Source: Actinomycetes bacterium
Lineage (GTDB): Bacteria; Actinomycetota; Actinomycetes; Nanopelagicales; Nanopelagicaceae
Direction: 5' to 3'
DNA: 52,701 bases
NCBI GenBank assembly: GCA_025363635.1
Contig: JANYDL010000089.1
Span: 1 to 52,701 of the forward strand
The notes under the pieces were generated by a model. That model was not told where the DNA came from. It made no database searches and was given only the letters and a program-made list of their open reading frames with translations. Shown piece by piece: positions 8,243-16,475 of this stretch. The stretch's first letter is position 1. Each line of letters starts with the position of its first letter. A program made the translations under genes and the position numbers.

Positions 8243-10701
8243 GTCCTAATTTCTGCCCCAGTCGCTTCTTTTGCCGCTGCCGCCGCGGCTTCGCGCATCA
8301 GAGAAACCTCAGAATTGGTCAGAGTGCGGTCTAGCGCACGGAAAGTGAGAGTAAATGCAAGTGAAACTTTCCCCTCTCCAATCTTGTCGTATCGATCAAA
8401 TAATCGAATAGATTCAAGCAATGGTCCAGCGCCGAGGCGAAGCGAATCTTCCACTCGTGAAGCGGGGACGTTCGCATCGACCACCAGCGCAACATCTTGG
8501 ACCGCGACCGGCATAGTCCCGAATTGCGCGACTTTCACCAAAGTTGAATTAGGAAGGGCGCTCAAATTCAGTACGGCTGCACATGCTCGTTCAGGAAGTC
8601 CATAAGCAGAAACTATCCTCGGATGGAGTTCGCCGGCGTGCGCAACAACTTTCTCCTCCACCAAGATCTCCGCGCACTTGCCCGGATGCCAGGGGGCAAA
8701 ATCAGAACGTTCTATCGACCATTCAATTCTATTTGCATCCAAAATGGAGGTCACAAGTTCGATTGCATCGTTCCAAACATACTCTCGCCCTTTTCCTTGC
8801 CAACTTTCGGGCTCATCTTTCCCAACCAATACTGCACCAAGATGGATCGGTTGGTCTGGAACGCTCGCAAAAATTGCAGCTTTTGCTTCTTGACTTGGTC
8901 TTGCAGAAATACCAGGCGCGGCAAATTCCCTATCAGGCCCAAGCGCACGAAAAATAGATCCGATTTCGAAGAGGGCAAAGTCTTTATTGCCTCGTCCTAC
9001 GTTTCGCTCTGCCACTTCCAATAATCCAGGTATCAGGTGAGTTCGCAACAGCGGCGCTTCGTTTGACATCGGATTAAGTATGCGAAAACTCTTTGCACGA
9101 TCTCCAGAAAATCCCATAAGTTGCATCGTCTCTAGGGAAACAAATGGATAAGTTTGCACTTCAACTAGACCACGATGGGCTAGGAATGCAGAAATATTGC
9201 GCAGTCGCAATTGCGCGGGAGTTAATCCAGGACTGACCTGACGCGGTGGAAGCAATGAAGGAATAGCGTCATAACCCACCATTCTTGCTACCTCTTCTAC
9301 TAAATCCGCTGGGGATTGTAGATCGATGCGCCAAGATGGTGGGGTAACGTCCCAAAGTTCTTGATTGATGTTCTCAACGGAGCAACCTACGAGGACCAGC
9401 TTGCTTTGGACGACCTCTCTAGTTATATCGGCACCCGTGAGAACCGACGCATAGTGTGGATCAAATTGAATTGTCGGAAGTTGTGTTAACTCCCCACTCA
9501 TATGAGACCCCACATGGCGCGCTCCGCCTAAACGCATCATTAACTCCAGAGCACGAGCCGAAGCAAATTCTGCGAGATTGCAATCGACACCTCGCTCAAG
9601 CCTTTTCGATGCTTCCGAGGGAATGCGGTGAGATTTCGCATTCTTGGCAATCATTACAGGGTTGAAACGAGCAGCTTCGATGGAGATTGAGGTCGTGAAT
9701 TCGTTAACTTCAGAATGCTCCCCTCCCATAGTGCCAGCAAGTGCAAGTGGTTTTTCATCGTCAGCAACGACGAGATCTTCCGATTTAAGAGTTCGCACTT
9801 GGCCGTCGAGGGTCTTAAGAGTTTTTGAACTCCCCGCTCGACGAATATGAAGAGACCCATTGATTTTCGCTGTATCGAAAGCATGCAAAGGTTGGCCAAG
9901 TTCGAGCATCACGTAATTTGTAATATCTACAGCCAAAGAGATCGATCGCATACCGCATTTCTCAATTTTGCGTGACATCCATATTGGCGTTCTTGATAAG
10001 GGACCAAAGTTCTCAAGCGAACGAATATAAACAATTGATGCTGCATCTGGATCATCGATACTAATGGCAACACCATTACCGGTTGATGGGATTCCTTTGA
10101 CTTCGATAGTTGAGATCGGATCTTGAAAACTGGTCCCTAAGGACGCCGCGATCTCACGCGCCATCCCGCGAATTGATAACGCATAGCCGCGATCCGGATT
10201 GACTGCGATGTCGAAAATTACATCTTCTACTTTAAGGAGGGAAATTACGTCCTCTCCTGGCATCGCGCACCCCTCGGGCAATACCAAAATTCCATCATGT
10301 TCTTGGCTCAAGCCAAGCTCTCGTGAAGAGCAGATCATTCCCTCGCTTGTCTTACCATATGTCTCGCGTTTGGAGATAGTAAATCCTCCAGGCAGTACAG
10401 CCCCTGGTAAGGAAACCACGACATAGTCACCGACGGTAAAGTTTCTTGCACCGCAAACTACAAAACGGCTGGCACCCTCGCCACAATCAAGTTCGACCCA
10501 ACGTATCGGTTTCTTGAATTCTGTGATCTCATCTATTGCTTTAACTATTCCAACAACGATTGGCCCTAAAATGCCCTCGCCGGTTTGCTCAATCCCTTCA
10601 ACTTCAAATCCAACACGTACGAATGCAATCGCGATTTCGTCCGGGGAGATATCAACAGGAATTTCTGCAAATTCTTTGAGCCACGACAATGGAACTCGCA
10701 T
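8236..10701 (-). CDS. pheT: Phenylalanyl-tRNA synthetase beta subunit
   Basis: Large subunit of the alpha2-beta2 synthetase that charges tRNA-Phe. The 821-residue protein has an N-terminal EMAPII-like tRNA-binding domain (about 40-150), B3/B4 editing domain (about 210-370), a B5 domain (about 410-480), a synthetase-like core, and a C-terminal ferredoxin-fold anticodon-binding domain (about 725-820). This is the complete bacterial layout and length. The ATG overlaps the pheS stop by one base (TAATG). The 3' end overlaps the distal ARG box of argC. Confidence 0.96.
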   Translation of the reverse strand: MRVPLSWLKEFAEIPVDISPDEIAIAFVRVGFEVEGIEQTGEGILGPIVVGIVKAIDEITEFKKPIRWVELDCGEGASRFVVCGARNFTVGDYVVVSLPGAVLPGGFTISKRETYGKTSEGMICSSRELGLSQEHDGILVLPEGCAMPGEDVISLLKVEDVIFDIAVNPDRGYALSIRGMAREIAASLGTSFQDPISTIEVKGIPSTGNGVAISIDDPDAASIVYIRSLENFGPLSRTPIWMSRKIEKCGMRSISLAVDITNYVMLELGQPLHAFDTAKINGSLHIRRAGSSKTLKTLDGQVRTLKSEDLVVADDEKPLALAGTMGGEHSEVNEFTTSISIEAARFNPVMIAKNAKSHRIPSEASKRLERGVDCNLAEFASARALELMMRLGGARHVGSHMSGELTQLPTIQFDPHYASVLTGADITREVVQSKLVLVGCSVENINQELWDVTPPSWRIDLQSPADLVEEVARMVGYDAIPSLLPPRQVSPGLTPAQLRLRNISAFLAHRGLVEVQTYPFVSLETMQLMGFSGDRAKSFRILNPMSNEAPLLRTHLIPGLLEVAERNVGRGNKDFALFEIGSIFRALGPDREFAAPGISARPSQEAKAAIFASVPDQPIHLGAVLVGKDEPESWQGKGREYVWNDAIELVTSILDANRIEWSIERSDFAPWHPGKCAEILVEEKVVAHAGELHPRIVSAYGLPERACAAVLNLSALPNSTLVKVAQFGTMPVAVQDVALVVDANVPASRVEDSLRLGAGPLLESIRLFDRYDKIGEGKVSLAFTLTFRALDRTLTNSEVSLMREAAAAAAKEATGAEIRTA

Positions 10702-11711
10702 TAGATTCCTCCGCCGAATGCTTGGCTAAAACGAATGTCGCCTTCAACGATGTCGTGCATATCTGTAATTCCATGCCGAACCATCAGAGTCCGTTCGAGT
10801 CCCATTCCAAAGGCGAAGCCACTGTATTCCACTGGATCGATTCCGCAAGCAATGAGAACTTTCGGATTTACCATTCCGCAGCCACCCCATTCAATCCACC
10901 GCCCATTAAAGAAGACATCCACTTCGGCACTTGGTTCTGTGAAAGGAAAATATGAAGGGCGAAGTCGAGTTTTCACTTCGCCGCCAAACATTTTTTGCGC
11001 AAAGAGGTCTAAGGTGCCCTTGAGATGTGCCATCGATATCCCTTTATCAACCACCAGTCCCTCTACCTGATTAAATACGGGAGTGTGAGTGGCGTCCAAC
11101 TCATCAGCGCGAAAAGTGCGACCAGGGCAAATAATGTAGATAGGAGGTTTTTGTTCGAGCATTGTTCTGATCTGAACTGGTGATGTGTGTGTACGCAAAA
11201 CAAGATGCGCCTGTTCAGGTTCGATGAAGAAAGTGTCTTGCATCGAACGTGCAGGGTGGTCGCTGGGCATATTTAAAGCGTCAAAATTCAACCATTCAGC
11301 CTCGAGCTCTGGACCTTCTGCTACTCCATACCCTTGGGCGATGAAGAAATCGTTTATCTCATTCTTCAATAGCGTCAAAGGATGTAGTGCGCCCACACGA
11401 TGACGAAATGTACGAAGAGAAATATCTACTTTCTCCTCCTTCAAAGTCCGCTCATCCCGTTGGGCCTCTAGCGCAGCAGTCCGTTCTACAAGGGCCTGAG
11501 AGACTTTCGCTTTTGCATCGCCAATTAATTTGCCCGCGCCGGCTCGCTCGTTCGCGGGCAGTGAACCTAAAGATCTACTCGCTAAAGAAAGCGGCGACTT
11601 GTCTCCAAAATGTGCGATTCGTTCGATTTTTAGTTGCTCTAGATCCTTGGATGCGGCAAATGCTTTGAGGGCATCATCAACCCAAAGTTGCAGGTTGGCC
11701 GCAGAATTCAT
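10701..11711 (-). CDS. pheS: Phenylalanyl-tRNA synthetase alpha subunit
   Basis: Catalytic subunit of PheRS. The 336-residue protein has the N-terminal coiled-coil region (about 1-100) that contacts tRNA, class II motif 2 around FRADELDATHTPVF, and motif 3 GFAFGMGLERTLM near the C-terminus. TAGACT lies seven bases before the ATG and there is no Shine-Dalgarno, so a leaderless internal promoter may drive pheST separately from the ribosomal genes upstream. The gene follows trmH by 23 bp. No T-box or attenuator fits in the gap. Confidence 0.96.
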   Translation of the reverse strand: MNSAANLQLWVDDALKAFAASKDLEQLKIERIAHFGDKSPLSLASRSLGSLPANERAGAGKLIGDAKAKVSQALVERTAALEAQRDERTLKEEKVDISLRTFRHRVGALHPLTLLKNEINDFFIAQGYGVAEGPELEAEWLNFDALNMPSDHPARSMQDTFFIEPEQAHLVLRTHTSPVQIRTMLEQKPPIYIICPGRTFRADELDATHTPVFNQVEGLVVDKGISMAHLKGTLDLFAQKMFGGEVKTRLRPSYFPFTEPSAEVDVFFNGRWIEWGGCGMVNPKVLIACGIDPVEYSGFAFGMGLERTLMVRHGITDMHDIVEGDIRFSQAFGGGI

Positions 11712-11718
11712 AACGTGA

Positions 11719-11724
11719 AGTCTA
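11719..11724 (-). promoter_or_regulatory. pheS -10 hexamer (possible leaderless promoter)
   Basis: TAGACT is followed by seven bases and the pheS ATG. The same hexamer and spacing occur before the thioesterase gene at 50182. It lies in the 23-bp gap after trmH. Confidence 0.45.
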
Positions 11725-11734
11725 GTGCGCTCGC

Positions 11735-12523
11735 TTAAGGAGATGCTGAGGTGACCCGAAACATCACCATGGAGGCCGCTGCTGCCAAATTTAAACTCTC
11801 AGCATTGCCCGCCATGGGAATTTTCACACTGCGTACACGTGGAATTGACTCTAGATCTTGTAGCCCTCGGGCCTCGTTACCAAAAATCCAGATACTTGGA
11901 CCAGAACAATCAAGATCCATGAGCGATTCATGACCATTAGCTGCCAATGCAAAAACTGCGATCGTGGACCATCGCGAAAGTACGGCTGCTAAATCTACTT
12001 TTTCGTAAATGGGAAGGTGCCATAAAGAACCAGCGCTTGCCCTGACAACTTTAGGAGAATAGATATCAACGCTATTTTCTGAAGTAATAACCCCTGAAAA
12101 GCCCGTGGCATCTGCGGTCCTAATTATTGTTCCGGCGTTTCCAGGATCCTGAATTTCATTTAGATATATAAAACGAGAATTTGAGTTCAGTGATACTCCA
12201 GCAATGCTTCTGTTTGGAGATTTACAGAGAGCCAATATTCCTTGAGGGGTGACGGTCTCACCCATTTCTCTCATGACCCCATCGCTTACATCGACAATAT
12301 TTAGGTGATCTATCACAAGACCGTGTGAAGATACTTTTTCTCGGCCCGATTGCGTTAAGTACAAGGTATCTATCGATGGGATAGATCCAGACGATGAGGC
12401 TTCTCGTAAGAATTGAAGCCCTTCAGCAACGAAGAGTCCCGTCTCTCGCCGCTCCTTCTTTCCACGAGAACCTAAAAGAGCCTTCACTCGCGCGATATGC
12501 GGCGAATGAAGGCTCTCAATCAC
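11735..12523 (-). CDS. TrmH/SpoU family RNA methyltransferase
   Basis: SAM-dependent 2'-O-ribose methyltransferase of rRNA or tRNA; the exact target is not readable. The 262-residue protein has an N-terminal substrate-binding region (FVAEGLQFL near 28) and the three SPOUT motifs: LNEIQDPGNAGTIIRTADA, IFGNEARGL and SLNLAAAASMVMF, which build the trefoil-knot cofactor site. Family members sit at this same place, between rplT and pheS, in many actinobacteria. The start is GTG with no clear Shine-Dalgarno, 11 bp after rplT. Confidence 0.9.
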   Translation of the reverse strand: MIESLHSPHIARVKALLGSRGKKERRETGLFVAEGLQFLREASSSGSIPSIDTLYLTQSGREKVSSHGLVIDHLNIVDVSDGVMREMGETVTPQGILALCKSPNRSIAGVSLNSNSRFIYLNEIQDPGNAGTIIRTADATGFSGVITSENSVDIYSPKVVRASAGSLWHLPIYEKVDLAAVLSRWSTIAVFALAANGHESLMDLDCSGPSIWIFGNEARGLQDLESIPRVRSVKIPMAGNAESLNLAAAASMVMFRVTSASP

Positions 12524-12534
12524 GATGATTGGAC

Positions 12535-12891
12535 TTAGGCTAGATTTTGGCGAGCGACATCTACCAAAGTCTTAAAAGTCTCTGGTTCATTGGTAGCAAG
12601 TTCTGAAAGAACGCGGCGATCCACTTCAACCCCGGCGGCCTTCAGCCCCTGAATGAAGCGGTTGTAAGTCAATCCATTCTCGCGGCTCGCCGCATTGATA
12701 CGTTGAATCCACAACTGACGAAAGTCACCCTTCTTATCTTTACGATCGTTGAAGGCATAAACCATTGAGTGAGTAAGTTGTTCTTTTGCTTTCGCATAAA
12801 GCCGCGATCGTTGCCCGCGATATCCTGCGGCTCTTTCGAGAGTGGTACGTCGCTTCTTTGCCGCGTGAACACCACGTTTTACTCTTGCCAT
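12535..12891 (-). CDS. rplT: 50S ribosomal protein L20
   Basis: Large-subunit assembly protein that binds 23S rRNA. The 118-residue protein begins [15 protein letters not shown] and keeps the conserved [16 protein letters not shown] and WIQRINAA stretches. It has a good Shine-Dalgarno, AAGGAG, that overlaps the end of rpmI. In infC-rpmI-rplT operons L20 often represses its own mRNA; no such site could be confirmed here. Length is normal. Confidence 0.97.
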   Translation of the reverse strand: MARVKRGVHAAKKRRTTLERAAGYRGQRSRLYAKAKEQLTHSMVYAFNDRKDKKGDFRQLWIQRINAASRENGLTYNRFIQGLKAAGVEVDRRVLSELATNEPETFKTLVDVARQNLA

Positions 12892-12903
12892 TTAGGGCGC
12901 TCC

Positions 12904-13101
12904 TTACTTCAAACCAAGCATGCGCTTGGCTGTAAAAGTTGTCGTTGGCTTTGCTGCAACGTCATTAGTCAGGCGACGAGTTTGACGTGAAGATTTTCGT
13001 TCCAGGAGGTGGCGCTTACCAGCTCGTTCATGCATGATTTTTCCAGTTCCAGTAATGCGGAAAGTCTTCTTCGCGCCACTGTGGGTTTTCATCTTTGGCA
13101 T
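12904..13101 (-). CDS. rpmI: 50S ribosomal protein L35
   Basis: Small basic ribosomal protein of 65 residues, beginning [22 protein letters not shown], the L35 signature, with the conserved [16 protein letters not shown] segment. Its ATG follows an AAGGAG Shine-Dalgarno. It lies between infC and rplT in the standard order. A run of nine T is found in the 46-bp spacer after infC, with no convincing stem before it. Confidence 0.97.
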   Translation of the reverse strand: MPKMKTHSGAKKTFRITGTGKIMHERAGKRHLLERKSSRQTRRLTNDVAAKPTTTFTAKRMLGLK

Positions 13102-13147
13102 CTAACTGGCTCCTTCGAATCGGTACGTAAAAAAAAATTAAAAATCT

Positions 13148-13732
13148 CTAATCAGTCTGCTCGGCTTGGGCATCGGCCTTCGCCTTTCGCGCCGCCTTTT
13201 GTTCGGCAACTGCTTCGGTCTTTCGCTTCGTTGGCCCTAAGACCATGGTCATATTTCGACCTTCTTGCTTAGGAGCAAATTCCACGAAACCAAACTCCGC
13301 AATATCTTGTGCAAGACGTTGCAAAAGCTTGTAGCCCAACTCAGGTCTGGTTTGTTCACGACCTCGAAATTGCATTGTGATCTTCACCTTGTCGCCACCT
13401 CGAAGGAACTTCTCGATATGAGCCCGCTTAGTTTCATAATCGTGACTTTCAATCTTCGGTCGCATCCGAACTTCCTTCACAATGATGTGAGTTTGGTTCT
13501 GTCGCGCTTCCCGTGCCTTTTGTGCGATCTCGTACTTATATTTTCCGAAATCCATAATCTTGCATACAGGTGGCTTGGCATCTGGAGCTATCTCAACTAG
13601 GTCAAGACCGAACTCATCTGCCATGCGTAACGCCGTATCGATATCTACGACACCGATCTGCTCAGCGGTTGGACCGATGAGTCGAACTTCAGGGACGCGA
13701 ATGCGATCGTTGATGCGTGCTTCAGTGCTGAT
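13148..13732 (-). CDS. infC: Translation initiation factor IF-3, probable ATC start
   Basis: Binds the 30S subunit, prevents 50S joining and proofreads the start codon. The 194-residue protein begins [20 protein letters not shown], the family's N-domain (about 1-75), followed by the linker [15 protein letters not shown] and the C-domain to about 165, with a charged Ala/Lys tail. The chosen start is the ATC at 13732, five bases after AGAAGGAG, because the family homology begins there and infC is known to use rare AUU/AUC starts for self-control. An in-frame GTG at 13756 would add eight residues (VNYREGVC), but has no Shine-Dalgarno and would encode the SD itself. Confidence 0.93.
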   Translation of the reverse strand: MSTEARINDRIRVPEVRLIGPTAEQIGVVDIDTALRMADEFGLDLVEIAPDAKPPVCKIMDFGKYKYEIAQKAREARQNQTHIIVKEVRMRPKIESHDYETKRAHIEKFLRGGDKVKITMQFRGREQTRPELGYKLLQRLAQDIAEFGFVEFAPKQEGRNMTMVLGPTKRKTEAVAEQKAARKAKADAQAEQTD

Positions 13733-13745
13733 ACATACTCCTTCT
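13730..13745 (-). promoter_or_regulatory. Ribosome binding site and ATC start of infC
   Basis: AGAAGGAG at 13745-13738 is followed by TATGT and then ATC at 13732-13730. This is the best SD near the gene and points to ATC, not to the GTG 24 bases upstream. A two-codon frame ATG-TGA (13758-13753) overlaps that GTG. Confidence 0.6.
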
Positions 13746-13756
13746 CGATAGTTCAC

Positions 13757-13976
13757 ATCCAGGTAGGAAAGTCGCTACAAATGGATTCACCGCGAAGGGG
13801 TCACATCCCGAAGAGAAGTCATCTTGCGACTTCACAGATACGAGCCTTGACCACGACATACCAATCCGCCTGAGGCGAAAAAGGTGGGAGCGGTTACTCC
13901 TCTTGCAATAGCGAACTACACTACTGGTCTGCGTGAAGGATACTAGATGAGGCAGAAAGGGCGAAATCCAGGCCCA
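13757..13976 (-). other. infC leader region
   Basis: About 220 bp without a gene between fabI and infC. The minus strand contains a hairpin, GAAGTC/GACTTC, at 13833-13815, with a 7-nt loop and no T tract. A possible -10 TAGTAT lies about 30 bp after the fabI stop, without a good -35. A structured 5' leader is typical for infC operons, but no known leader class could be matched by eye. Confidence 0.35.
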
Positions 13977-14744
13977 TCAACCGCCAATAGCGTGAACTCC
14001 CCCATCGACGTGGATGATTTCACCTGTAGTTTTGGGAAACCAATCCGAGAGTAGGGCCACGCTGGCTTGGGCGGCAGGGACGGGATCATTGAAATCCCAT
14101 GCAAGAGCAGAGCGTTGATTCCAGAGCGCTTCAAACTCCTCAAATCCGGGAATGGATTTCGCGGCGATAGTGCGAAGTGGTCCCGCTGCTACCAGATTGA
14201 TCCGCACATTTTCTGGCCCCAAATCTCGAGCTAAATAGCGGGTTGTAGATTCAAGGGCAGCTTTAGCCACTCCCATCCAATCGTATTTTGGCCATGCAAC
14301 GGTGGCGTCAAAATCAAGGCCCACTACCGAAGCGCCCCCAGAAAACATGGGCCGCGCAGCCATTGTTAACGCCTTAAGCGAGTATGCGGAAACGTGAACC
14401 GCTGTAGCAACATCTTCCCATCGAGTGTTGAGGAAATTTCCGCCCAGCGCCGCTTCTGGGGCAAAGGCAATTGAATGAACGACTCCATCGATGGTGGAAA
14501 GATGCTCTCCTACGCGCTCTGGAAGTGCTGCAAGATCTTCTTCATTCGTTACATCAAGTTCTATCACTGGGACCGGTTGGGGCAGCCGCGCCGAAATTCT
14601 CTCTGTTATTCGTTTAACGCGCCCATATGAACTCAAAACGAGGTTCGCACCTTCTTCTTGGGCCAATCTAGCAATATGAAATGCAATCGATGCATCCGTG
14701 AGCACACCTGTAACTAGAATATTTTTCCCGCTCAAAATTCCCAT
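13977..14744 (-). CDS. fabI: Enoyl-ACP reductase, FabI/InhA type
   Basis: NADH-dependent reduction of trans-2-enoyl-ACP, the last step of each type II fatty acid elongation cycle. The 255-residue short-chain dehydrogenase has the divergent N-terminal nucleotide motif of the FabI class (GVLTDASIAFHIA), the HSIAFAP stretch near 90, and the catalytic pair Tyr154-x6-Lys161. NLVAAGPLRTIA after it is characteristic of InhA/FabI. It follows fabG with one base between stop and ATG, the same order as mabA-inhA in mycobacteria. It could be called inhA; substrate length preference is not predictable here. Confidence 0.92.
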   Translation of the reverse strand: MGILSGKNILVTGVLTDASIAFHIARLAQEEGANLVLSSYGRVKRITERISARLPQPVPVIELDVTNEEDLAALPERVGEHLSTIDGVVHSIAFAPEAALGGNFLNTRWEDVATAVHVSAYSLKALTMAARPMFSGGASVVGLDFDATVAWPKYDWMGVAKAALESTTRYLARDLGPENVRINLVAAGPLRTIAAKSIPGFEEFEALWNQRSALAWDFNDPVPAAQASVALLSDWFPKTTGEIIHVDGGVHAIGG

Positions 14745-14745
14745 G

Positions 14746-15447
14746 TCAGTGCCCCATTCCTAATCCGCCGTCAATTGGAATCACTGCGCCAGTGATGTAC
14801 GACGCTTTCTCTGAAGCAATAAACCCAACTACTCCCGCAATTTCTTCAACGCTACAAAAACGACCTAAAGGCACAGACTGAGCAATTTCGTCACGACGCT
14901 TTACATCAAGTTCAGCCGTCATATCAGTTTCCACAAATCCAGGGGCAACAACATTTGCCGTAATTCCTCTACTCCCCAGCTCGCGGGCGAAAGATCTTGC
15001 CATTCCAACAAGACCAGCCTTGCTGGCGGCATAATTTACCTGACCTGCTGATCCCACAGACCCGACAACGGAACCTACGAAGATAATTCGACCGCGTCGC
15101 AACTTTAAAAGCCCTCGAGTTGCTCTGCGAGCCACTCGAAAAGCACCTGTTAAGTTTGCATTGACCACATCAATGAAGTCCTCATCGCTCATGCGCATGA
15201 CCAAGGCGTCTCGCGTTATGCCAGCATTGGCAACAATAATCTCCGGAACTCCAATGTCCTTCTCAACGTAGTGAAAACCTGCATCTACGCTTGCTGATGA
15301 AGTCACATCCATCGGGACGCTAAGGAAACCTTCAGGTGGAACACCTGTGCGGAAAGTCACTACCACTTGATGACCTTGGGTTTGCAGTTCCTTGGCGATT
15401 GCGAGACCGATTCCACGGTTTCCACCTGTGACAAGTGCAATAGCCAT
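14746..15447 (-). CDS. fabG: 3-oxoacyl-ACP reductase
   Basis: NADPH-dependent short-chain dehydrogenase reducing 3-oxoacyl-ACP in fatty acid synthesis. The 233-residue protein has TGGNRGIG at 7-14, NAG at 74-76, the catalytic Ser near 126 and Tyr139-x3-Lys143 (YAASK). It closes with the family C-terminus GGLGMGH. It is first in a two-gene operon with fabI. TAAGTT lies six bases before the ATG and there is no Shine-Dalgarno, so the message is probably leaderless. It is divergent from the DUF3099 gene, with a 67-bp shared promoter region. Confidence 0.92.
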   Translation of the reverse strand: MAIALVTGGNRGIGLAIAKELQTQGHQVVVTFRTGVPPEGFLSVPMDVTSSASVDAGFHYVEKDIGVPEIIVANAGITRDALVMRMSDEDFIDVVNANLTGAFRVARRATRGLLKLRRGRIIFVGSVVGSVGSAGQVNYAASKAGLVGMARSFARELGSRGITANVVAPGFVETDMTAELDVKRRDEIAQSVPLGRFCSVEEIAGVVGFIASEKASYITGAVIPIDGGLGMGH

Positions 15448-15453
15448 GGCTAG

Positions 15454-15459
15454 AACTTA
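15454..15459 (-). promoter_or_regulatory. fabG -10 hexamer (leaderless promoter)
   Basis: TAAGTT, then CTAGCC, then the fabG ATG. The six-base gap puts the transcription start at the ATG. No -35 consensus is evident. Confidence 0.5.
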
Positions 15460-15502
15460 GCGGCTACTACTGCGTAAATAGGAATTTCCACGCCGAGGAG
15501 CC

Positions 15503-15508
15503 TAGTCT
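15503..15508 (+). promoter_or_regulatory. DUF3099 gene -10 hexamer (leaderless promoter)
   Basis: TAGTCT, then TAGCCT, then ATG at 15515. It lies back to back with the fabG promoter, their -10 hexamers 43 bp apart. Confidence 0.5.
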
Positions 15509-15514
15509 TAGCCT

Positions 15515-15781
15515 ATGGGTCAAGAAATCTATGATGTTACGAGCGCCCAAGTGGGACTGAGCAGTGATTTGCCAGGACGTCAGCGCAGATATTTCATCTC
15601 CATGATGGTTCGAACTGCTTGCTTTGTAGCTTCAGTCGTCCTACCAAACCCTTACCGTTGGTTTACCTTGGCTGGGGCCATCTTTTTGCCATACTTTGCC
15701 GTAGTCATCGCAAATGCAGGACGCGAAACAGTTCGTCCTGGTGATGCTGTCATTCATGACTCACGTAGAAGTATTTCCTGA
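15515..15781 (+). CDS. DUF3099 family membrane protein
   Basis: An 88-residue protein of unknown function restricted to actinobacteria as far as known. It has a basic N-terminal turn (GRQRRYF), two hydrophobic segments at about 28-45 and 48-66, and the family's ending LPYFAVVIANAGRE. It is likely a small inner-membrane protein. The gene is preceded by a leaderless-type -10 and overlaps the SURF1 start. Sharing a transcript with SURF1 could hint at a link to respiratory assembly, but that is only positional. Confidence 0.8.
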   Translation: MGQEIYDVTSAQVGLSSDLPGRQRRYFISMMVRTACFVASVVLPNPYRWFTLAGAIFLPYFAVVIANAGRETVRPGDAVIHDSRRSIS

Positions 15782-16475
15782 TAGACGTGGGAAAGAATCC
15801 CACCCTTTCATTGCATGGACTCTCGCTCTGGCGCTGATTGCTTTGTGTATCTGGGCTAGCCACTGGCAATATGCCAGAGGAGTTAACCGTCATCACAGAA
15901 ATGCCATCATCGCCTCGCATGTGCAATTGCCGACCACGCAATTGGAGAACCTCACTGCAAATCCTGCCTATGCCGAGTGGCGAAAAGTCGAAGCGACGGG
16001 AACCTTCGATTCGACTCAGCAGATTCTCTTGCGAAATAGATATTTTGAAGGGAAATATGGCTACGAACTCTTGACTCTCTTTCACACCACAAACGGCAAA
16101 ACTTTCTGGGTTGATCGCGGTTGGATTGCTCCTGGAAAAAGAGCGACTTCACAACCAGAACTTCCAAACACGAACGTTCAAAGAATGACCATCACAGGGC
16201 GTTTTCGTTTGGACGATTCTCTTCCTCGCGGCTCCTTCTTTGCCATCTCGCAAAACGGCGGGAATCTGATTGAAAAATGGAACGCCCAAAAAAACATTCA
16301 GACTACGAGTTACTATTTAGATTTGTTGAACTCCTCCGACCTCTCGATGAAGCCATCTGCACCCGTAGATCTTCCTGAATTATCCGATGGACCACACATG
16401 GCGTATGCTTTGCAATGGTTGTTCTTCGCCGGCTTAGTTATCTACGGAAGACTCCTCTTGAGACGCGGTAGTTAA
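15756..16475 (+). CDS. SURF1 family cytochrome oxidase assembly protein
   Basis: Membrane protein assisting assembly of haem-copper cytochrome c oxidase. The 239-residue protein has an N-terminal membrane helix (about 18-35), WRKVEATGTFD, FWVDRGWIAPG and a C-terminal helix around HMAYALQWLFFAGLVIYG. Two membrane anchors with an extracytoplasmic middle is the SURF1 topology. The start is uncertain: ATG 15756 was chosen to keep the overlap with the DUF3099 gene short; ATG 15714 would add 14 residues, and neither has a clear Shine-Dalgarno. The last 42 bp overlap the convergent ABC transporter gene. CtaA (haem A synthesis) is 8 kb away. Confidence 0.85.
   Translation: MTHVEVFPDRRGKESHPFIAWTLALALIALCIWASHWQYARGVNRHHRNAIIASHVQLPTTQLENLTANPAYAEWRKVEATGTFDSTQQILLRNRYFEGKYGYELLTLFHTTNGKTFWVDRGWIAPGKRATSQPELPNTNVQRMTITGRFRLDDSLPRGSFFAISQNGGNLIEKWNAQKNIQTTSYYLDLLNSSDLSMKPSAPVDLPELSDGPHMAYALQWLFFAGLVIYGRLLLRRGS

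Noticed and set aside
11712-11734. T-box or Phe attenuator before pheS
   Set aside because: The gap is only 23 bp and has no leader peptide or T-box sequence.
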